Below, one piece after another: positions 37,501 to 44,481 of a stretch of 53,241 nt of DNA; positions within the stretch are counted from its first letter, which is position 1; the number at the start of each line of letters is the position of its first letter. The stretch comes from a virus. The translations under genes were made by a program, and so were the position numbers. Under the pieces are notes generated by a model. The model was not told the origin of the DNA, did no database searches, and saw nothing but the letters and a program-made list of their open reading frames with translations. The DNA is taken from positions 1 to 53,241 of IMG/VR virus record IMGVR_UViG_3300007619_000003, one strand, 5' to 3'.

Positions 37501-37728
37501 CCGCCCCGCCAGCGCCCGAACCATCAGGCGACTCACGGGAAGATCTTCCGCGTCGATGACCCCGCTTTTCCCGCCGCTCTCCCGCCCTGGGACCACAACT
37601 GTCGGTGCCGTATCCGCTCGCTTTCGAAGCGACAACTCGCAGGGCGACGAGCGACGAACGGGTCGTGGCTCTCGTCTCAGGGGCTACCCGCTCCGGGCTT
37701 CGGAGGGGGCGCGGCGGGCTTCGCTTGA
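34525..37728 (+). CDS. Portal (Mu gp29-like) fused to F-like head morphogenesis protein, with His-rich insert
   Basis: A 1067-aa fusion. Residues 1-460 match the DUF935/Mu gp29 portal family (Ile-Phe-Gly-Lys-Pro-Trp-Arg-Val-Gly, Lys-Leu-Phe-Leu-Gly-Gly). Residues about 460-760 form a Pro-rich linker, a Cys-His motif (Cys-Ala-His-Gly-His, Cys-Trp-Lys-Cys-Gly, about 550) and at about 613-710 five His-x-His units (His-Ala-His, His-Ala-His, His-Glu-His, His-Ser-His, His-Cys-His) spaced some 20 residues apart. Residues 770-1060 match Mu gpF/SPP1 gp7, ending in Pro-Pro-Trp-Asp-His-Asn-Cys-Arg-Cys. In Mu these are two genes. Confidence 0.85.
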   Translation: MAKRRRRRKRYNDGQQLRGVEAVQPAHGILRGRYFPNVPREEAYRPHFGRSLTLQTIDAAIRSLEVGLMRRFTDIATESLRLDLHASALWQKRLNRLGALDWRVKPASGDGVEKQRAEDYAGFVRQQLEQMPSFRQVLLDANQATFHGRSAGELEWELVRSRWRVCDVHWIHARRLSFGPNRDLRIIDLNREVADFRDEGFALETIPYKFLPYKPRIFGEYPEREGLALRSTFWSFFGRVMERERLHLIEIFGKPWRVGIVKDSAKNGTTINQDQIDDAFDSLNRLGGHSTAVLPLDMDLLIAQPQRGAGEIHEQAIDHVEKAQSKLFLGGTATTDAVSTGLGSTIGDAHTNEEDLIIASDAWRLSEVIERFLTDAIIVVNFGPEAITHAPEFEVVTEPPLDRAAEAELIDKTLSVGVDIALSEARERLGVREIDPDEPYLRKAPRNLNGQVPAYLPQAEVIYPSGLPDAGRIRDVPEVPGAFPIGERPLPPEDPLASGFGDGPPRLPPAPDNPALPPVGETVTASEDELGDADIEALAAQMTEHRVQKCAHGHKNRCWKCGVERVRGLELDDDGTPLTDADGEHVWQVAWRPIKKVASARRLASTAPGSDGGLHAHRLDRAEESTALDGPHAHAYRLPGGQVVYTEIGGAHEHEIDRHGDFVWGGRHAHWLTLPSGDRLRTEVDGDHSHDLLVDETAPGGMHCHALVLPDGATVESLRVRDAVDDGLGLRATATAVERYGGTVCLAEQPSTVFGSPDDLMKRGVPDVAKAMGSFAARIANAVDGKKTPRAIRSALAGIRNPERGAVREALRRELLTGLMLGALDSAFEGDEEVEIEVETFSALQAEVRRLLTSRKLLVDTDPKFVEHPMAEAIRVFESREVVTPEVFRELNSVARQRAFTIAGLADEELLATARAELSRRIKEGADLANFRDFVAERLEGAGWTPTNASHVETIFRNNVQAAYSGGRWRQMSQPDVADARPYLQVLTPNDGPPRQRPNHQATHGKIFRVDDPAFPAALPPWDHNCRCRIRSLSKRQLAGRRATNGSWLSSQGLPAPGFGGGAAGFA

Positions 37729-37779
37729 GTCTACGGCGCCGGCGAGTTCGTTGAGCGGAACGCTTCCGGGCGTTACCCT
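37727..37779 (+). promoter_or_regulatory. Late promoter with extended upstream element
   Basis: TTGAGC (37751-37756), 17 nt, TACCCT (37774-37779), 8 nt to ATG 37788. The 24 bases upstream of the -35 (from GAGTCTACGGC at 37727) recur at 44421 with two differences over the 29-nt shared block. Confidence 0.6.
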
Positions 37780-37787
37780 TGACGAAG

Positions 37788-39281
37788 ATGCGGCGCGCGC
37801 TCGACCAGAGTAGCTACTTCCCGAGGCTCTTCTCCGAGCCCTGTCGGTTCGTCGAGGACGACGGCTCGACCGGCGGCGCGACGCCGCAGATGAAGTGGAT
37901 CCAGGTCGCCCGCGAGGGGCGATACGACGGGCACTGGCAGGGCTCGTTCGACCTGACCCGCGAAGTCTTCGCGAGCTTCGTCAAGAATCTCCACGCTCAT
38001 CCGCAGTTCCGACTCGGCGACGTCGAGGTCGACGGCAAGACGATCCGCGCCGGGTCGAGCCCGACGATCCCGTTCGATTACGAGCACTCGAGCGAGATGA
38101 ACGCGACCGAGGGTTCGATCCCCCAGAGCGGCGCTCCCGCTCCCGCCTGGGTGTACGACGTCCAGATGCGCGACGGTCCCGCCGGCGCCGAGCTCTGGGC
38201 GCTCGCGTGGCTCGGCGATCAGATTCGCCGACAGATCAGCGCACGCGAGTACCGGCAGACCTCGATCGCTTTCGATATGGAGAGCGTCGACTTCAAGTCG
38301 GGGGAGCCCGCGGGACCAGCGCTCACATCCATCGCGTTTACGAACCACCCCTTCCTCCGCCACCTGGAGAGCTACGCCGCGGCGAACCGCAACGGTAGCG
38401 AGCCGGGGCGCGGTATGTCAGAGCAACGGGCGTCGGAGACGTTCGACGACCCACACCCACGGAGAACCGCCATGACCGTTACCGCCAACGACGACAAGAA
38501 GAGCCAGGAGCAGTTCCGGACGAACCTCTGCGCGAAGCTCGGCATCCGCCGGCTCGCCGACGACGACGCGATCGAAGAGGCGGCGGGAGAAGCCGCCGGC
38601 GGGCAGGGCGACCTCGACAAGGTTCTCAAGGCTCTCGGCGTCGACGACACCGGCGCGGCGATGGAGGTCATCCCGAAGCTCCGCGACGGGCTCGCCCGAC
38701 TCCAAGCCGCCGAAGCGGAGCTCCAGGAGATGCTCGGCGCGACGTCCGCTCAGGACGAGATGATGAGCGCAGCCGACATCGGCGCCGCCCTGAAGGCCCT
38801 GAAGAAAGAGGGCGACAAGGCCCTCGAGAAGGCCCTGAGCGCCTTCCGCTCCCAGTGTCTGCGCGACGCGGAAGCCGCCGCGACAAAGACGTTCAAGCTA
38901 ACGGCGGGCAACGAGAAGGCCGACCGGCTTCCGTACAAGAAACTTATGGAAGCGCGCGCCGAGGGCCGGAAGGCGTTCCTGCAGGAGTACGGGCTCCGTG
39001 AGGACGTCGACACGACCCACCTGACGCGCACCTACGCGGCGAGCTCCGGCGGCCAGCAACACCGCCCGCCGGCTCTCGACGTCCGCGACGACGCGACAAG
39101 CGGGAGCGGCGACGGCGACCGTCAGACCGTTCACCTGTCGTCGCTGACCGGCGACAACCCGACGGACAAGATCGTCAAGTATCTCCGGGCGAAAGACCCG
39201 GAGTTCAAGAAGCTCTCCCACCGGGAGCAGATTCGGCGCGCCGTCGAGTTCATGCAGAAGAACGAGGTCATCGCCGCGTAG
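37788..39281 (+). CDS. Capsid maturation protease with scaffold (Mu gpI-like)
   Basis: A 497-aa protein; ATG 37788 chosen because the predicted transcript starts there. Residues 1-215 resemble the phage I-like prohead protease (Pro-Phe-Asp-Tyr-Glu-His with probable catalytic His near residue 100, Arg-Gln-Thr-Ser-Ile-Ala-Phe-Asp, Ser-Ile-Ala-Phe-Thr-Asn-His-Pro-Phe). Residues 230-497 are Glu/Lys/Ala-rich helical scaffold. A second ribosome-binding site lies inside the gene (see 38472). It cleaves scaffold and itself during head maturation. Confidence 0.8.
   Translation: MRRALDQSSYFPRLFSEPCRFVEDDGSTGGATPQMKWIQVAREGRYDGHWQGSFDLTREVFASFVKNLHAHPQFRLGDVEVDGKTIRAGSSPTIPFDYEHSSEMNATEGSIPQSGAPAPAWVYDVQMRDGPAGAELWALAWLGDQIRRQISAREYRQTSIAFDMESVDFKSGEPAGPALTSIAFTNHPFLRHLESYAAANRNGSEPGRGMSEQRASETFDDPHPRRTAMTVTANDDKKSQEQFRTNLCAKLGIRRLADDDAIEEAAGEAAGGQGDLDKVLKALGVDDTGAAMEVIPKLRDGLARLQAAEAELQEMLGATSAQDEMMSAADIGAALKALKKEGDKALEKALSAFRSQCLRDAEAAATKTFKLTAGNEKADRLPYKKLMEARAEGRKAFLQEYGLREDVDTTHLTRTYAASSGGQQHRPPALDVRDDATSGSGDGDRQTVHLSSLTGDNPTDKIVKYLRAKDPEFKKLSHREQIRRAVEFMQKNEVIAA
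38472..39281 (+). CDS. Nested scaffold protein from internal start (Mu gpZ-like)
   Basis: In-frame ATG at codon 229 of the protease gene, preceded by CGGAGAA at a 6-nt distance. Translation from here gives a 269-aa protein consisting only of the helical scaffold part. Mu uses the same design (gene Z inside I), so separate scaffold production is likely. Another ATG at 38415 is a weaker option. Confidence 0.6.
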   Translation: MTVTANDDKKSQEQFRTNLCAKLGIRRLADDDAIEEAAGEAAGGQGDLDKVLKALGVDDTGAAMEVIPKLRDGLARLQAAEAELQEMLGATSAQDEMMSAADIGAALKALKKEGDKALEKALSAFRSQCLRDAEAAATKTFKLTAGNEKADRLPYKKLMEARAEGRKAFLQEYGLREDVDTTHLTRTYAASSGGQQHRPPALDVRDDATSGSGDGDRQTVHLSSLTGDNPTDKIVKYLRAKDPEFKKLSHREQIRRAVEFMQKNEVIAA

Positions 39282-39332
39282 CGGAACCGCGAGCTCCGAA
39301 GCGCGCGAATCTCTCGAAGGAAGGAAGAATCC

Positions 39333-39734
39333 ATGCCAGCTCTCACCCGACAGGTCCCCGACGGCGCCATCGCCCCGGGCTTCAACGACGAGGTGTCGAC
39401 CGCGATCGCGGCCAAGCGACTCGTCATTCACGATGCGGCGGCTGGCCAGGACGGCGTGGCCGTCGCGACGACCACGTCGGCCCCGTTCGTCGGCGTGACG
39501 ATGGCAGCGATCGCAGCGGGGACACGGGGCGACGTTCAAGTCCGCGGTGAGGCGATTCTCACCGCGGGCTCCGGCGGCGTCACCATCGGGGCGAAAGTCA
39601 CTGGGGCCGCCGCGGGCAAGGGGATCATCACGACGACCAACAACCATCACGTCGCGGGCGAAGCTCTGACCGCTGCCGCCGAGGACGAGGAATTCATCAT
39701 CCGCCTGACCCCGGGCGCTCAGCACGGCGCGTAA
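39333..39734 (+). CDS. Head decoration protein (DUF2190-like)
   Basis: A 133-aa Ala/Gly/Thr/Val-rich beta protein with an AAGGAAGGAAG ribosome-binding site. The pattern Val-Gly-Val-Thr, Gly-Asp-Val-Gln-Val-Arg-Gly-Glu-Ala and Gly-Ala-Lys-Val-Thr fits the small DUF2190/decoration proteins found between protease and major capsid genes. It should stabilise the capsid surface as a trimer. Strong translation signals fit a high-copy virion protein. Confidence 0.7.
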   Translation: MPALTRQVPDGAIAPGFNDEVSTAIAAKRLVIHDAAAGQDGVAVATTTSAPFVGVTMAAIAAGTRGDVQVRGEAILTAGSGGVTIGAKVTGAAAGKGIITTTNNHHVAGEALTAAAEDEEFIIRLTPGAQHGA

Positions 39735-39790
39735 GCGTCTCACCCATTCGAGCCCTCTCGGTCCCTACCCACATCCAAGGAAAACCCGCC

Positions 39791-40840
39791 ATGTATCTGA
39801 CGGCCCAACTCATCGAAGATTCGCCTGCGGGCAAGGCGGGTCAGCGCGTCCAGTTCGCTCTCAACCCGAGCGACGTCCACATCGCCCACGAGATCGACAC
39901 CTTTCTCGCGGGCTTCTCGCCGCAGGGGTATCGGGCCGACGAAGCCTGCCCAGTGACGCTCGTCGACAAGGAGACGGACCGCTTCCGAACCTTCGGATCA
40001 AACAACGTTTTCCAGCAGGTCGAGGTCCGGACGTCGCGACAGGCGTCCATCCGTGAAGTCGACATCGAGACGAGCACCAGCCTGTACCTGGTCGAAGAGC
40101 GAGCGCTCGGGGCGTTCGTTCCGCGAGTCACGCAGGATCAGGCGACGTTCGACGTCAAGATGGGTCACTCGACCCGGATTCTCGAGGCGCTCGGTCTCGA
40201 CCGCGAGATCCGGATCTTCGGTACCGGCGGGCTCTACACGACGACCGCCAACTGGAACGCGAACAACGTCGTGGCTCTGACGGGCGGCGGCGCCCAGTGG
40301 GACGACCCAGAGAACGCGGACCCGATTCTCGACATTCAGGAGCGGATCGAAGCGTCGGCCCAGCCCATCACGGGCACCTACCTGAACCCGATGGTGGCGC
40401 ACCGCTTCCTCGCGGCTGACCGCGTTCGCTCGCACATGCGCCAGATGCTCGGCGACAACGCTCCGAACGCAGACGTCATCGGCGCGTCAGGCGTCCAGAG
40501 CGCCGTCGACTTTGTGATCCCCGGGCTTCCGCCCTTTCACGTCGTCGCGGGCAAGGTACTGAACGAAACGACCGGCGCTCTCGACTACATCCTGGGCGAC
40601 TCCGTCATCGGCGTCTCGTTCCCGACGAACGGGCAGCCCACGGACGGGAAGAGCACCATGACCGCGATCACTTTCCGGGAGCGCGGCCTCTCTGGGAACG
40701 GCTTCACTACCCGGGAGTTTGAGGTCAATTCGCGCGGCCTTCAGGGGGGGACGATGATGGTGTCCGGCCACGCCGAGGACGAGCAGATGATCGCGAATAA
40801 TTGCGGCTTTCTGCTCAACGACGTACTGCTCGACGCCTAG
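39791..40840 (+). CDS. Major capsid protein
   Basis: A 349-aa HK97-fold-type coat protein by position and composition, directly after the decoration gene, with an AAGGAAAA site. Visible features: an N-terminal arm (1-60), an acidic-basic mixed P-domain region, Thr-Gly-Thr-Tyr-Leu-Asn-Pro-Met-Val-Ala and a C-terminal beta region (Val-Ser-Phe-Pro-Thr-Asn-Gly). It will be the most abundant virion protein. No Cys-based cross-link site is apparent. Confidence 0.8.
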   Translation: MYLTAQLIEDSPAGKAGQRVQFALNPSDVHIAHEIDTFLAGFSPQGYRADEACPVTLVDKETDRFRTFGSNNVFQQVEVRTSRQASIREVDIETSTSLYLVEERALGAFVPRVTQDQATFDVKMGHSTRILEALGLDREIRIFGTGGLYTTTANWNANNVVALTGGGAQWDDPENADPILDIQERIEASAQPITGTYLNPMVAHRFLAADRVRSHMRQMLGDNAPNADVIGASGVQSAVDFVIPGLPPFHVVAGKVLNETTGALDYILGDSVIGVSFPTNGQPTDGKSTMTAITFRERGLSGNGFTTREFEVNSRGLQGGTMMVSGHAEDEQMIANNCGFLLNDVLLDA

Positions 40841-40924
40841 CGCTTCTCCTGCGAGAAGGACCCGGACGCGGCCGCCTCTCTCCTGGGGCTGGTCGCGTCC
40901 GCCTTTTCCAGCTACCCTCACCGC

Positions 40925-41608
40925 ATGGCGAGAGCGGCGAAGCGAGCGAGCGGGAAGAGCGGCGGCGGGAAAAGCGGCGGCGCGAAGAGCGGCGGCGCGA
41001 AGGGCGCCCGCGTCTCCGCGAAGGAGATGGCGGCGCGGGCCGCGCTCGAGAATACCGGCGGCGAAGACCCGAACGAGATCGCGAGAGTCGAGGCCGCTCT
41101 GACGGCGCCGCTACCTGAGCCGGAGGAGCTCCCCATCGACGAGGAGAACGCGGTCCTCGTGGGTCCCACCGAAGTCGACGTCGCGGCTCCCCCCGATATC
41201 CCGGACGCACCCGAAGCGAGCTCGCTCCCGCCGCCGCCGCCCGTCGCTCCCGCGCCGCCCGTCCTTCGTCATCAGCTATCGGTAGTCTATCGTCCGGACG
41301 CGAAGCGCCACATGTCGAAGATGGGTCTGGTCAGCACCCAGAACTGGATCGGTCGCTGCAAGGGGCACCGGGTCTCGGTTCGGTACGGGGCGCCGCTCTC
41401 GACCATCCCGCACTGCGTCCGGGAGATGCTCGCGGACGCGGGCATCCGCTTCGGCTATGCGCCTCCCCCCCCCGGCCAGGGCGCGGAGACGGTTCGCGAA
41501 CCGCCGCGAGCTCGCCGCGCGGATCGGAACCCCGACAAGGGCGGGGACAAGCAGCGCCCGTTCCGCTCCGTGCGCGGTCTTCAGTCGGCGCTCCGGTCGC
41601 GACCCTGA
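40925..41608 (+). CDS. Hypothetical virion protein, Lys/Gly N-terminus and Pro linker
   Basis: A 227-aa protein; TACCCT lies 6 nt before ATG 40925. Residues 1-30 are Lys/Gly/Ser repeats (Lys-Ser-Gly-Gly-Ala, three times), then an acidic region, a Pro-rich linker near 110, and a folded domain at 120-190 with Lys-Arg-His-Met-Ser-Lys-Met-Gly. Lies between capsid and head-completion genes. No family recognised. Confidence 0.55.
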   Translation: MARAAKRASGKSGGGKSGGAKSGGAKGARVSAKEMAARAALENTGGEDPNEIARVEAALTAPLPEPEELPIDEENAVLVGPTEVDVAAPPDIPDAPEASSLPPPPPVAPAPPVLRHQLSVVYRPDAKRHMSKMGLVSTQNWIGRCKGHRVSVRYGAPLSTIPHCVREMLADAGIRFGYAPPPPGQGAETVREPPRARRADRNPDKGGDKQRPFRSVRGLQSALRSRP

Positions 41609-41612
41609 CGCC

Positions 41613-41960
41613 ATGCGCCGCCGCGTCCACGTCCTCTGCGCCCTGAACGTGGCGCTCGCGATCGTCGCCTGCGGCGCAGCGGTCCCGGAGTCAGTGACGG
41701 CGAAGACCGCCCTGCGCGCCGTCGACGATAGCGTCGAGTTCGCGTGCCGCGGGCTCGCCCAGCAGCTCGCGAAGAAGGGCGGAGCGGAAGCCGACAAGGT
41801 CATCGCCGCGACCTGCGCCGTCGAGGGCTTCACCCGGTCGCTCCGGGAGATGCTACTGAGCCAACAGATCGAGGCGGCGAAGGCGGCGGGCGTCGCCGTC
41901 CCTGACATCAACAGCGGAGCGCTCGAAGACGACGCCGGCGTCGCGCTGCCAGCGGAGTAG
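41613..41960 (+). CDS. Lipoprotein, 115 aa
   Basis: The N-terminus Leu-Asn-Val-Ala-Leu-Ala-Ile-Val-Ala-Cys20 is a lipoprotein signal. The mature part has two further Cys and a helical Ala/Lys/Glu region. Sitting among head-completion genes, it is unlikely to be structural; it may be an outer-membrane lysis or exclusion protein. A 41-aa membrane protein follows two genes later. Confidence 0.6.
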   Translation: MRRRVHVLCALNVALAIVACGAAVPESVTAKTALRAVDDSVEFACRGLAQQLAKKGGAEADKVIAATCAVEGFTRSLREMLLSQQIEAAKAAGVAVPDINSGALEDDAGVALPAE

Positions 41961-41964
41961 GCCC

Positions 41965-42462
41965 GTGGCACTGTTCACTACTCGACAAGAGCTCGAAGAC
42001 AAGATGGGCGCGCAGCGCGTCCTCGACTTGTTCGACGACGACCGGGACGGGACTCTCGGCCAGGGCGACCTGGCGCGCCTCGAGGAGACGATCTCGGAAG
42101 CTGAAGATACGACGACCGGGATACTCATTCACAAGGGGTGGGAGCAGAGCGAGTTGAAGGGTCTAGCGCGCGACCGATCGCTCCGGCGGGCGACCACTCA
42201 GATCGTCATGCAGCTCGCCGGCGAGCGTCGCCCGGAGTTCAACGACGCAGAGGGGCGGTCGCTGTACGACTTCCAGGGAGAGCGCGGACGCAAGACGCTC
42301 AAGGAGTTCGCAAAGGGCGTGCAGCGCTCCCGCCTCGAAGCCGTCCATGGGAAGAACGACTCGCTCCGCGGACGCGTCAGCCAGTCGACGCCGGTCTCGA
42401 TGTTCGGGCGGGACCCGAGCGATACGGAAGAAAGCTACGCGGGACGCGACGGCGGGTTCTGA
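41965..42462 (+). CDS. Head-tail connector (DUF1320/Mu gp36-like) with EF-hand-like loop
   Basis: A 165-aa protein from GTG 41965. The N-terminal part has the DUF1320 pattern (Glu-Leu-Glu-Asp-Lys-Met-Gly, later Ala-Glu-Asp-Thr-Thr-Thr-Gly) and position of Mu gp36. The loop Asp-Asp-Asp-Arg-Asp-Gly-Thr-Leu-Gly-Gln-Gly-Asp at about 24-35 resembles a calcium-binding EF-hand loop. C-terminus is basic and disordered. It should join the neck to the portal. Confidence 0.65.
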   Translation: MALFTTRQELEDKMGAQRVLDLFDDDRDGTLGQGDLARLEETISEAEDTTTGILIHKGWEQSELKGLARDRSLRRATTQIVMQLAGERRPEFNDAEGRSLYDFQGERGRKTLKEFAKGVQRSRLEAVHGKNDSLRGRVSQSTPVSMFGRDPSDTEESYAGRDGGF

Positions 42463-42588
42463 ATGCCGACCGGCAAGCAGCTCAGCGTCGCGGGGATCGC
42501 GTGCGCGGTCGTCGGTGGCGGCATCGGCATCGGTCTTTGGGAACTCTTAGGCTGGCTCGCCTCTCACGTCTCGGTAGGGTGGCAGTAA
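42463..42588 (+). CDS. 41-aa single-span membrane protein
   Basis: Begins directly after the TGA of the gp36-like gene (ATG 42463, stop TAA 42586-42588). About 22 hydrophobic residues (Val-Ala-Gly-Ile-Ala-Cys-Ala-Val-Val-Gly-Gly-Gly-Ile-Gly-Ile-Gly-Leu) make up most of the protein. A holin, spanin or other lysis-related peptide is possible given the nearby lipoprotein; no family is recognised. Confidence 0.5.
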   Translation: MPTGKQLSVAGIACAVVGGGIGIGLWELLGWLASHVSVGWQ

Positions 42589-42612
42589 ACCGGAAAACCA
42601 GGAGAGAGATTA

Positions 42613-42792
42613 ATGCCTGAGACGAAGACTTACGTGGGAGCGAAAATCATCCGAGCGTACCGGGAGCCGAAGGACGGTCGCGAGGGTTACCACGTCATCT
42701 ATCCCGACGGTTACGAGTCGTGGTCTCCGAAGGAGACGTTCGAGGCCGCCTACCGCGAAGTGACGCCGGCCGAAGCCCAGCTCGTTCCATGA
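42613..42792 (+). CDS. Small phage protein, 59 aa
   Basis: ATG 42613 has a strong AGGAGAGAG site. Aromatic and charged (Gly-Tyr-His-Val-Ile-Tyr-Pro-Asp-Gly-Tyr-Glu-Ser-Trp-Ser-Pro-Lys), a pattern common in small phage proteins of unknown role. Overlaps the next gene as ATGA. Confidence 0.6.
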   Translation: MPETKTYVGAKIIRAYREPKDGREGYHVIYPDGYESWSPKETFEAAYREVTPAEAQLVP

Positions 42793-42989
42793 CCTCGCGC
42801 CGCGTCACCGGCGCCCGCGAAGCGTCGAGCGCGGCAGCGGAACTCCGCCGGCGAGCTCGCGACAAGTGGGCGATGGCCGAGCGGACGCGGGACCCACGGG
42901 CGCAGGCGCAGCTTCGGCGCGAAGCCGACGCGCTCGAGACGAGCGCCCGGGCCCTGGAGTCTTCGCCACCCTCTCGCTACCTCCTGTGA
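42789..42989 (+). CDS. Basic helical protein, 66 aa
   Basis: ATG 42789 in ATGA overlap. Ala/Arg-rich helix throughout (Glu-Leu-Arg-Arg-Arg-Ala-Arg-Asp-Lys-Trp-Ala-Met-Ala-Glu-Arg). No motif recognised. Confidence 0.5.
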   Translation: MTSRRVTGAREASSAAAELRRRARDKWAMAERTRDPRAQAQLRREADALETSARALESSPPSRYLL

Positions 42990-42992
42990 GCG

Positions 42993-43418
42993 ATGGCGGA
43001 GACGGTCGAGATCGACTTTTCGGCGATGATGGGCGCCGTCCAGGGGCTCTCTCGCCAGCTCTCGGACGCCCACCGGACGCTACCCGTCATCGCCGAAGCG
43101 CTCGTCTCGAGCGTCCAGGACGTGTTCGAGCACGAGGGGCAAGTGGGGGGGAAGCCGCGCTGGAAAGAACTCAAGCGGAAGCGAAAGCGGAACCGCGGCG
43201 GCGGTCAGAAGATTCTTCAGGACACGGGCATTCTCGCCGGATCTATCGCGCCGGCGAGCTCTGACCGCTGGGTCGCCGCCTACACCGGAGTAGCGTACGC
43301 GAAGTATCACGTCTCCAAAGAGCGCCGGAAGGTCATCCCGCTCCGCGACTTCTTCGACATCGACCGCGCCGAGTTCTATGCTGAGGCAGCCGACTTTCTC
43401 CTGAGCAAGTTCCGCTAG
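42993..43418 (+). CDS. Virion morphogenesis protein (Mu gpG-like)
   Basis: A 141-aa protein matching the phage virion morphogenesis family: Ile-Ala-Glu-Ala-Leu-Val, Lys-Pro-Arg-Trp-Lys-Glu-Leu, a basic Lys-Arg-Lys-Arg stretch, Ile-Leu-Gln-Asp-Thr-Gly-Ile-Leu-Ala-Gly-Ser-Ile, and Tyr-Ala-Lys-Tyr-His. It works at tail completion or head-tail joining. Its stop overlaps the next GTG (TAGTG). Confidence 0.8.
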   Translation: MAETVEIDFSAMMGAVQGLSRQLSDAHRTLPVIAEALVSSVQDVFEHEGQVGGKPRWKELKRKRKRNRGGGQKILQDTGILAGSIAPASSDRWVAAYTGVAYAKYHVSKERRKVIPLRDFFDIDRAEFYAEAADFLLSKFR

Positions 43419-44422
43419 TGACCGAGCCCATCGACTTCGACACCATCGGCCAACTCGGCCGGGCGCTGTTCGCCCAGCTCGCGCCGATGAGCGGCTCGCG
43501 CGCGACGGGTACCGCGACCCTGACGAACGAGACGGGCTCCGACGTCGACGTCCCCGCCGGGACCTATCTCCGCCCCAACGTAGGCGGGGAGGCGCGGGAG
43601 CACCGCCTCTACAAGGTGGCGCCGAACCCGGCGACGATCTCGTCCGGAACCATCGCGAGCGGTCAGTGGTGCGGCGGCGAGTGGACAATCCCTGCGAGCG
43701 GGAGCGGGAGCGTGAGCGTCCAGAGCAACGTGGGCGGCGCTCATCAGAACCTGCCGGCGGGCTCCAGCTTTCGCTTCCTCCGCCCCGTCACGGGCATCGC
43801 GGCCGCGGCGACGCTCGACGCCGCGATCACGAACGGTACGAACTCGAGCATCCTCGTCGGTCCGGCTCTCCTGACGCGCTTCGTCTTCTGGGAGCAGTTG
43901 ACGGCGGGGCAGTCGGCGTCGGAGTTCTTCCGCGCCGGCGCCGGCTCGTTCCCCGCCCTGCTCCTGGTCTGGACGCAGAGCCAGACGCTGCAGGGTCGAA
44001 CGAGCGGAGGCAAGCAGGGCTCGACGCGGCTCGCTCGGGGCGACCGGGCGTTCCGGGAGTCGTTTACCGCGTACATCGGGACCGGGCTCGTCGGCTCCGC
44101 CGAGCAGCGGCGGGAGCAGGGGCTCGTCGCTATGCAGACCGCGACTCGGCTACTCACGGACCGGCAGAACAACCGGGACATGGAACCGCTCTCGACGATG
44201 GGGGCAGGCGTGGAGATCACGAACCGTTCGCTGGCGGTCGCAGGGCAGTCGCACTTCATCTACTCGTTCGAGTTCGAGCTGAATACCGTTCTATCGAAGC
44301 TCGAGGAGCGGACGTTCGGCGACTGGGACGTCAACGCGATCCAGGCGAAGCTCCCCGCCGGCGAAGCGCCGGAGCCGACGACGCCGCTGACCATCGTCGA
44401 CGTCGCAGACGACATGTCCTGA
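43418..44422 (+). CDS. Tail/neck structural protein, 334 aa
   Basis: From GTG 43418. Residues 25-125 are Thr/Gly/Val-rich with Val-Pro-Ala-Gly-Thr and Leu-Pro-Ala-Gly-Ser-Ser, like the N-terminal domain of baseplate J proteins. The rest has Trp-Glu-Gln-Leu-Thr-Ala-Gly and a C-terminal mixed domain. Position between gpG-like and sheath genes suggests a tail-completion or terminator role rather than baseplate. Family not certain. Confidence 0.55.
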   Translation: MTEPIDFDTIGQLGRALFAQLAPMSGSRATGTATLTNETGSDVDVPAGTYLRPNVGGEAREHRLYKVAPNPATISSGTIASGQWCGGEWTIPASGSGSVSVQSNVGGAHQNLPAGSSFRFLRPVTGIAAAATLDAAITNGTNSSILVGPALLTRFVFWEQLTAGQSASEFFRAGAGSFPALLLVWTQSQTLQGRTSGGKQGSTRLARGDRAFRESFTAYIGTGLVGSAEQRREQGLVAMQTATRLLTDRQNNRDMEPLSTMGAGVEITNRSLAVAGQSHFIYSFEFELNTVLSKLEERTFGDWDVNAIQAKLPAGEAPEPTTPLTIVDVADDMS

Positions 44423-44473
44423 GTCTACGGCTCCGGCGAGTTCCTTGAGGGGGGCAGGCGCGTGGCGTACCCT
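44421..44473 (+). promoter_or_regulatory. Late promoter with extended upstream element, copy 2
   Basis: TTGAGG (44445-44450), 17 nt, TACCCT (44468-44473), 8 nt to ATG 44482. The block from GAGTCTACGGC (44421) to the -35 matches the 37727 promoter at 27 of 29 positions, while the spacers differ, so the upstream block is selected for. Confidence 0.6.
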
Positions 44474-44481
44474 TGTGGTCG

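Noticed and set aside
43418-44422. Baseplate J protein
   Set aside because: Only the N-terminal Val-Pro-Ala-Gly-Thr pattern matches; it lies upstream of the sheath rather than after the spike, and the rest does not fit.
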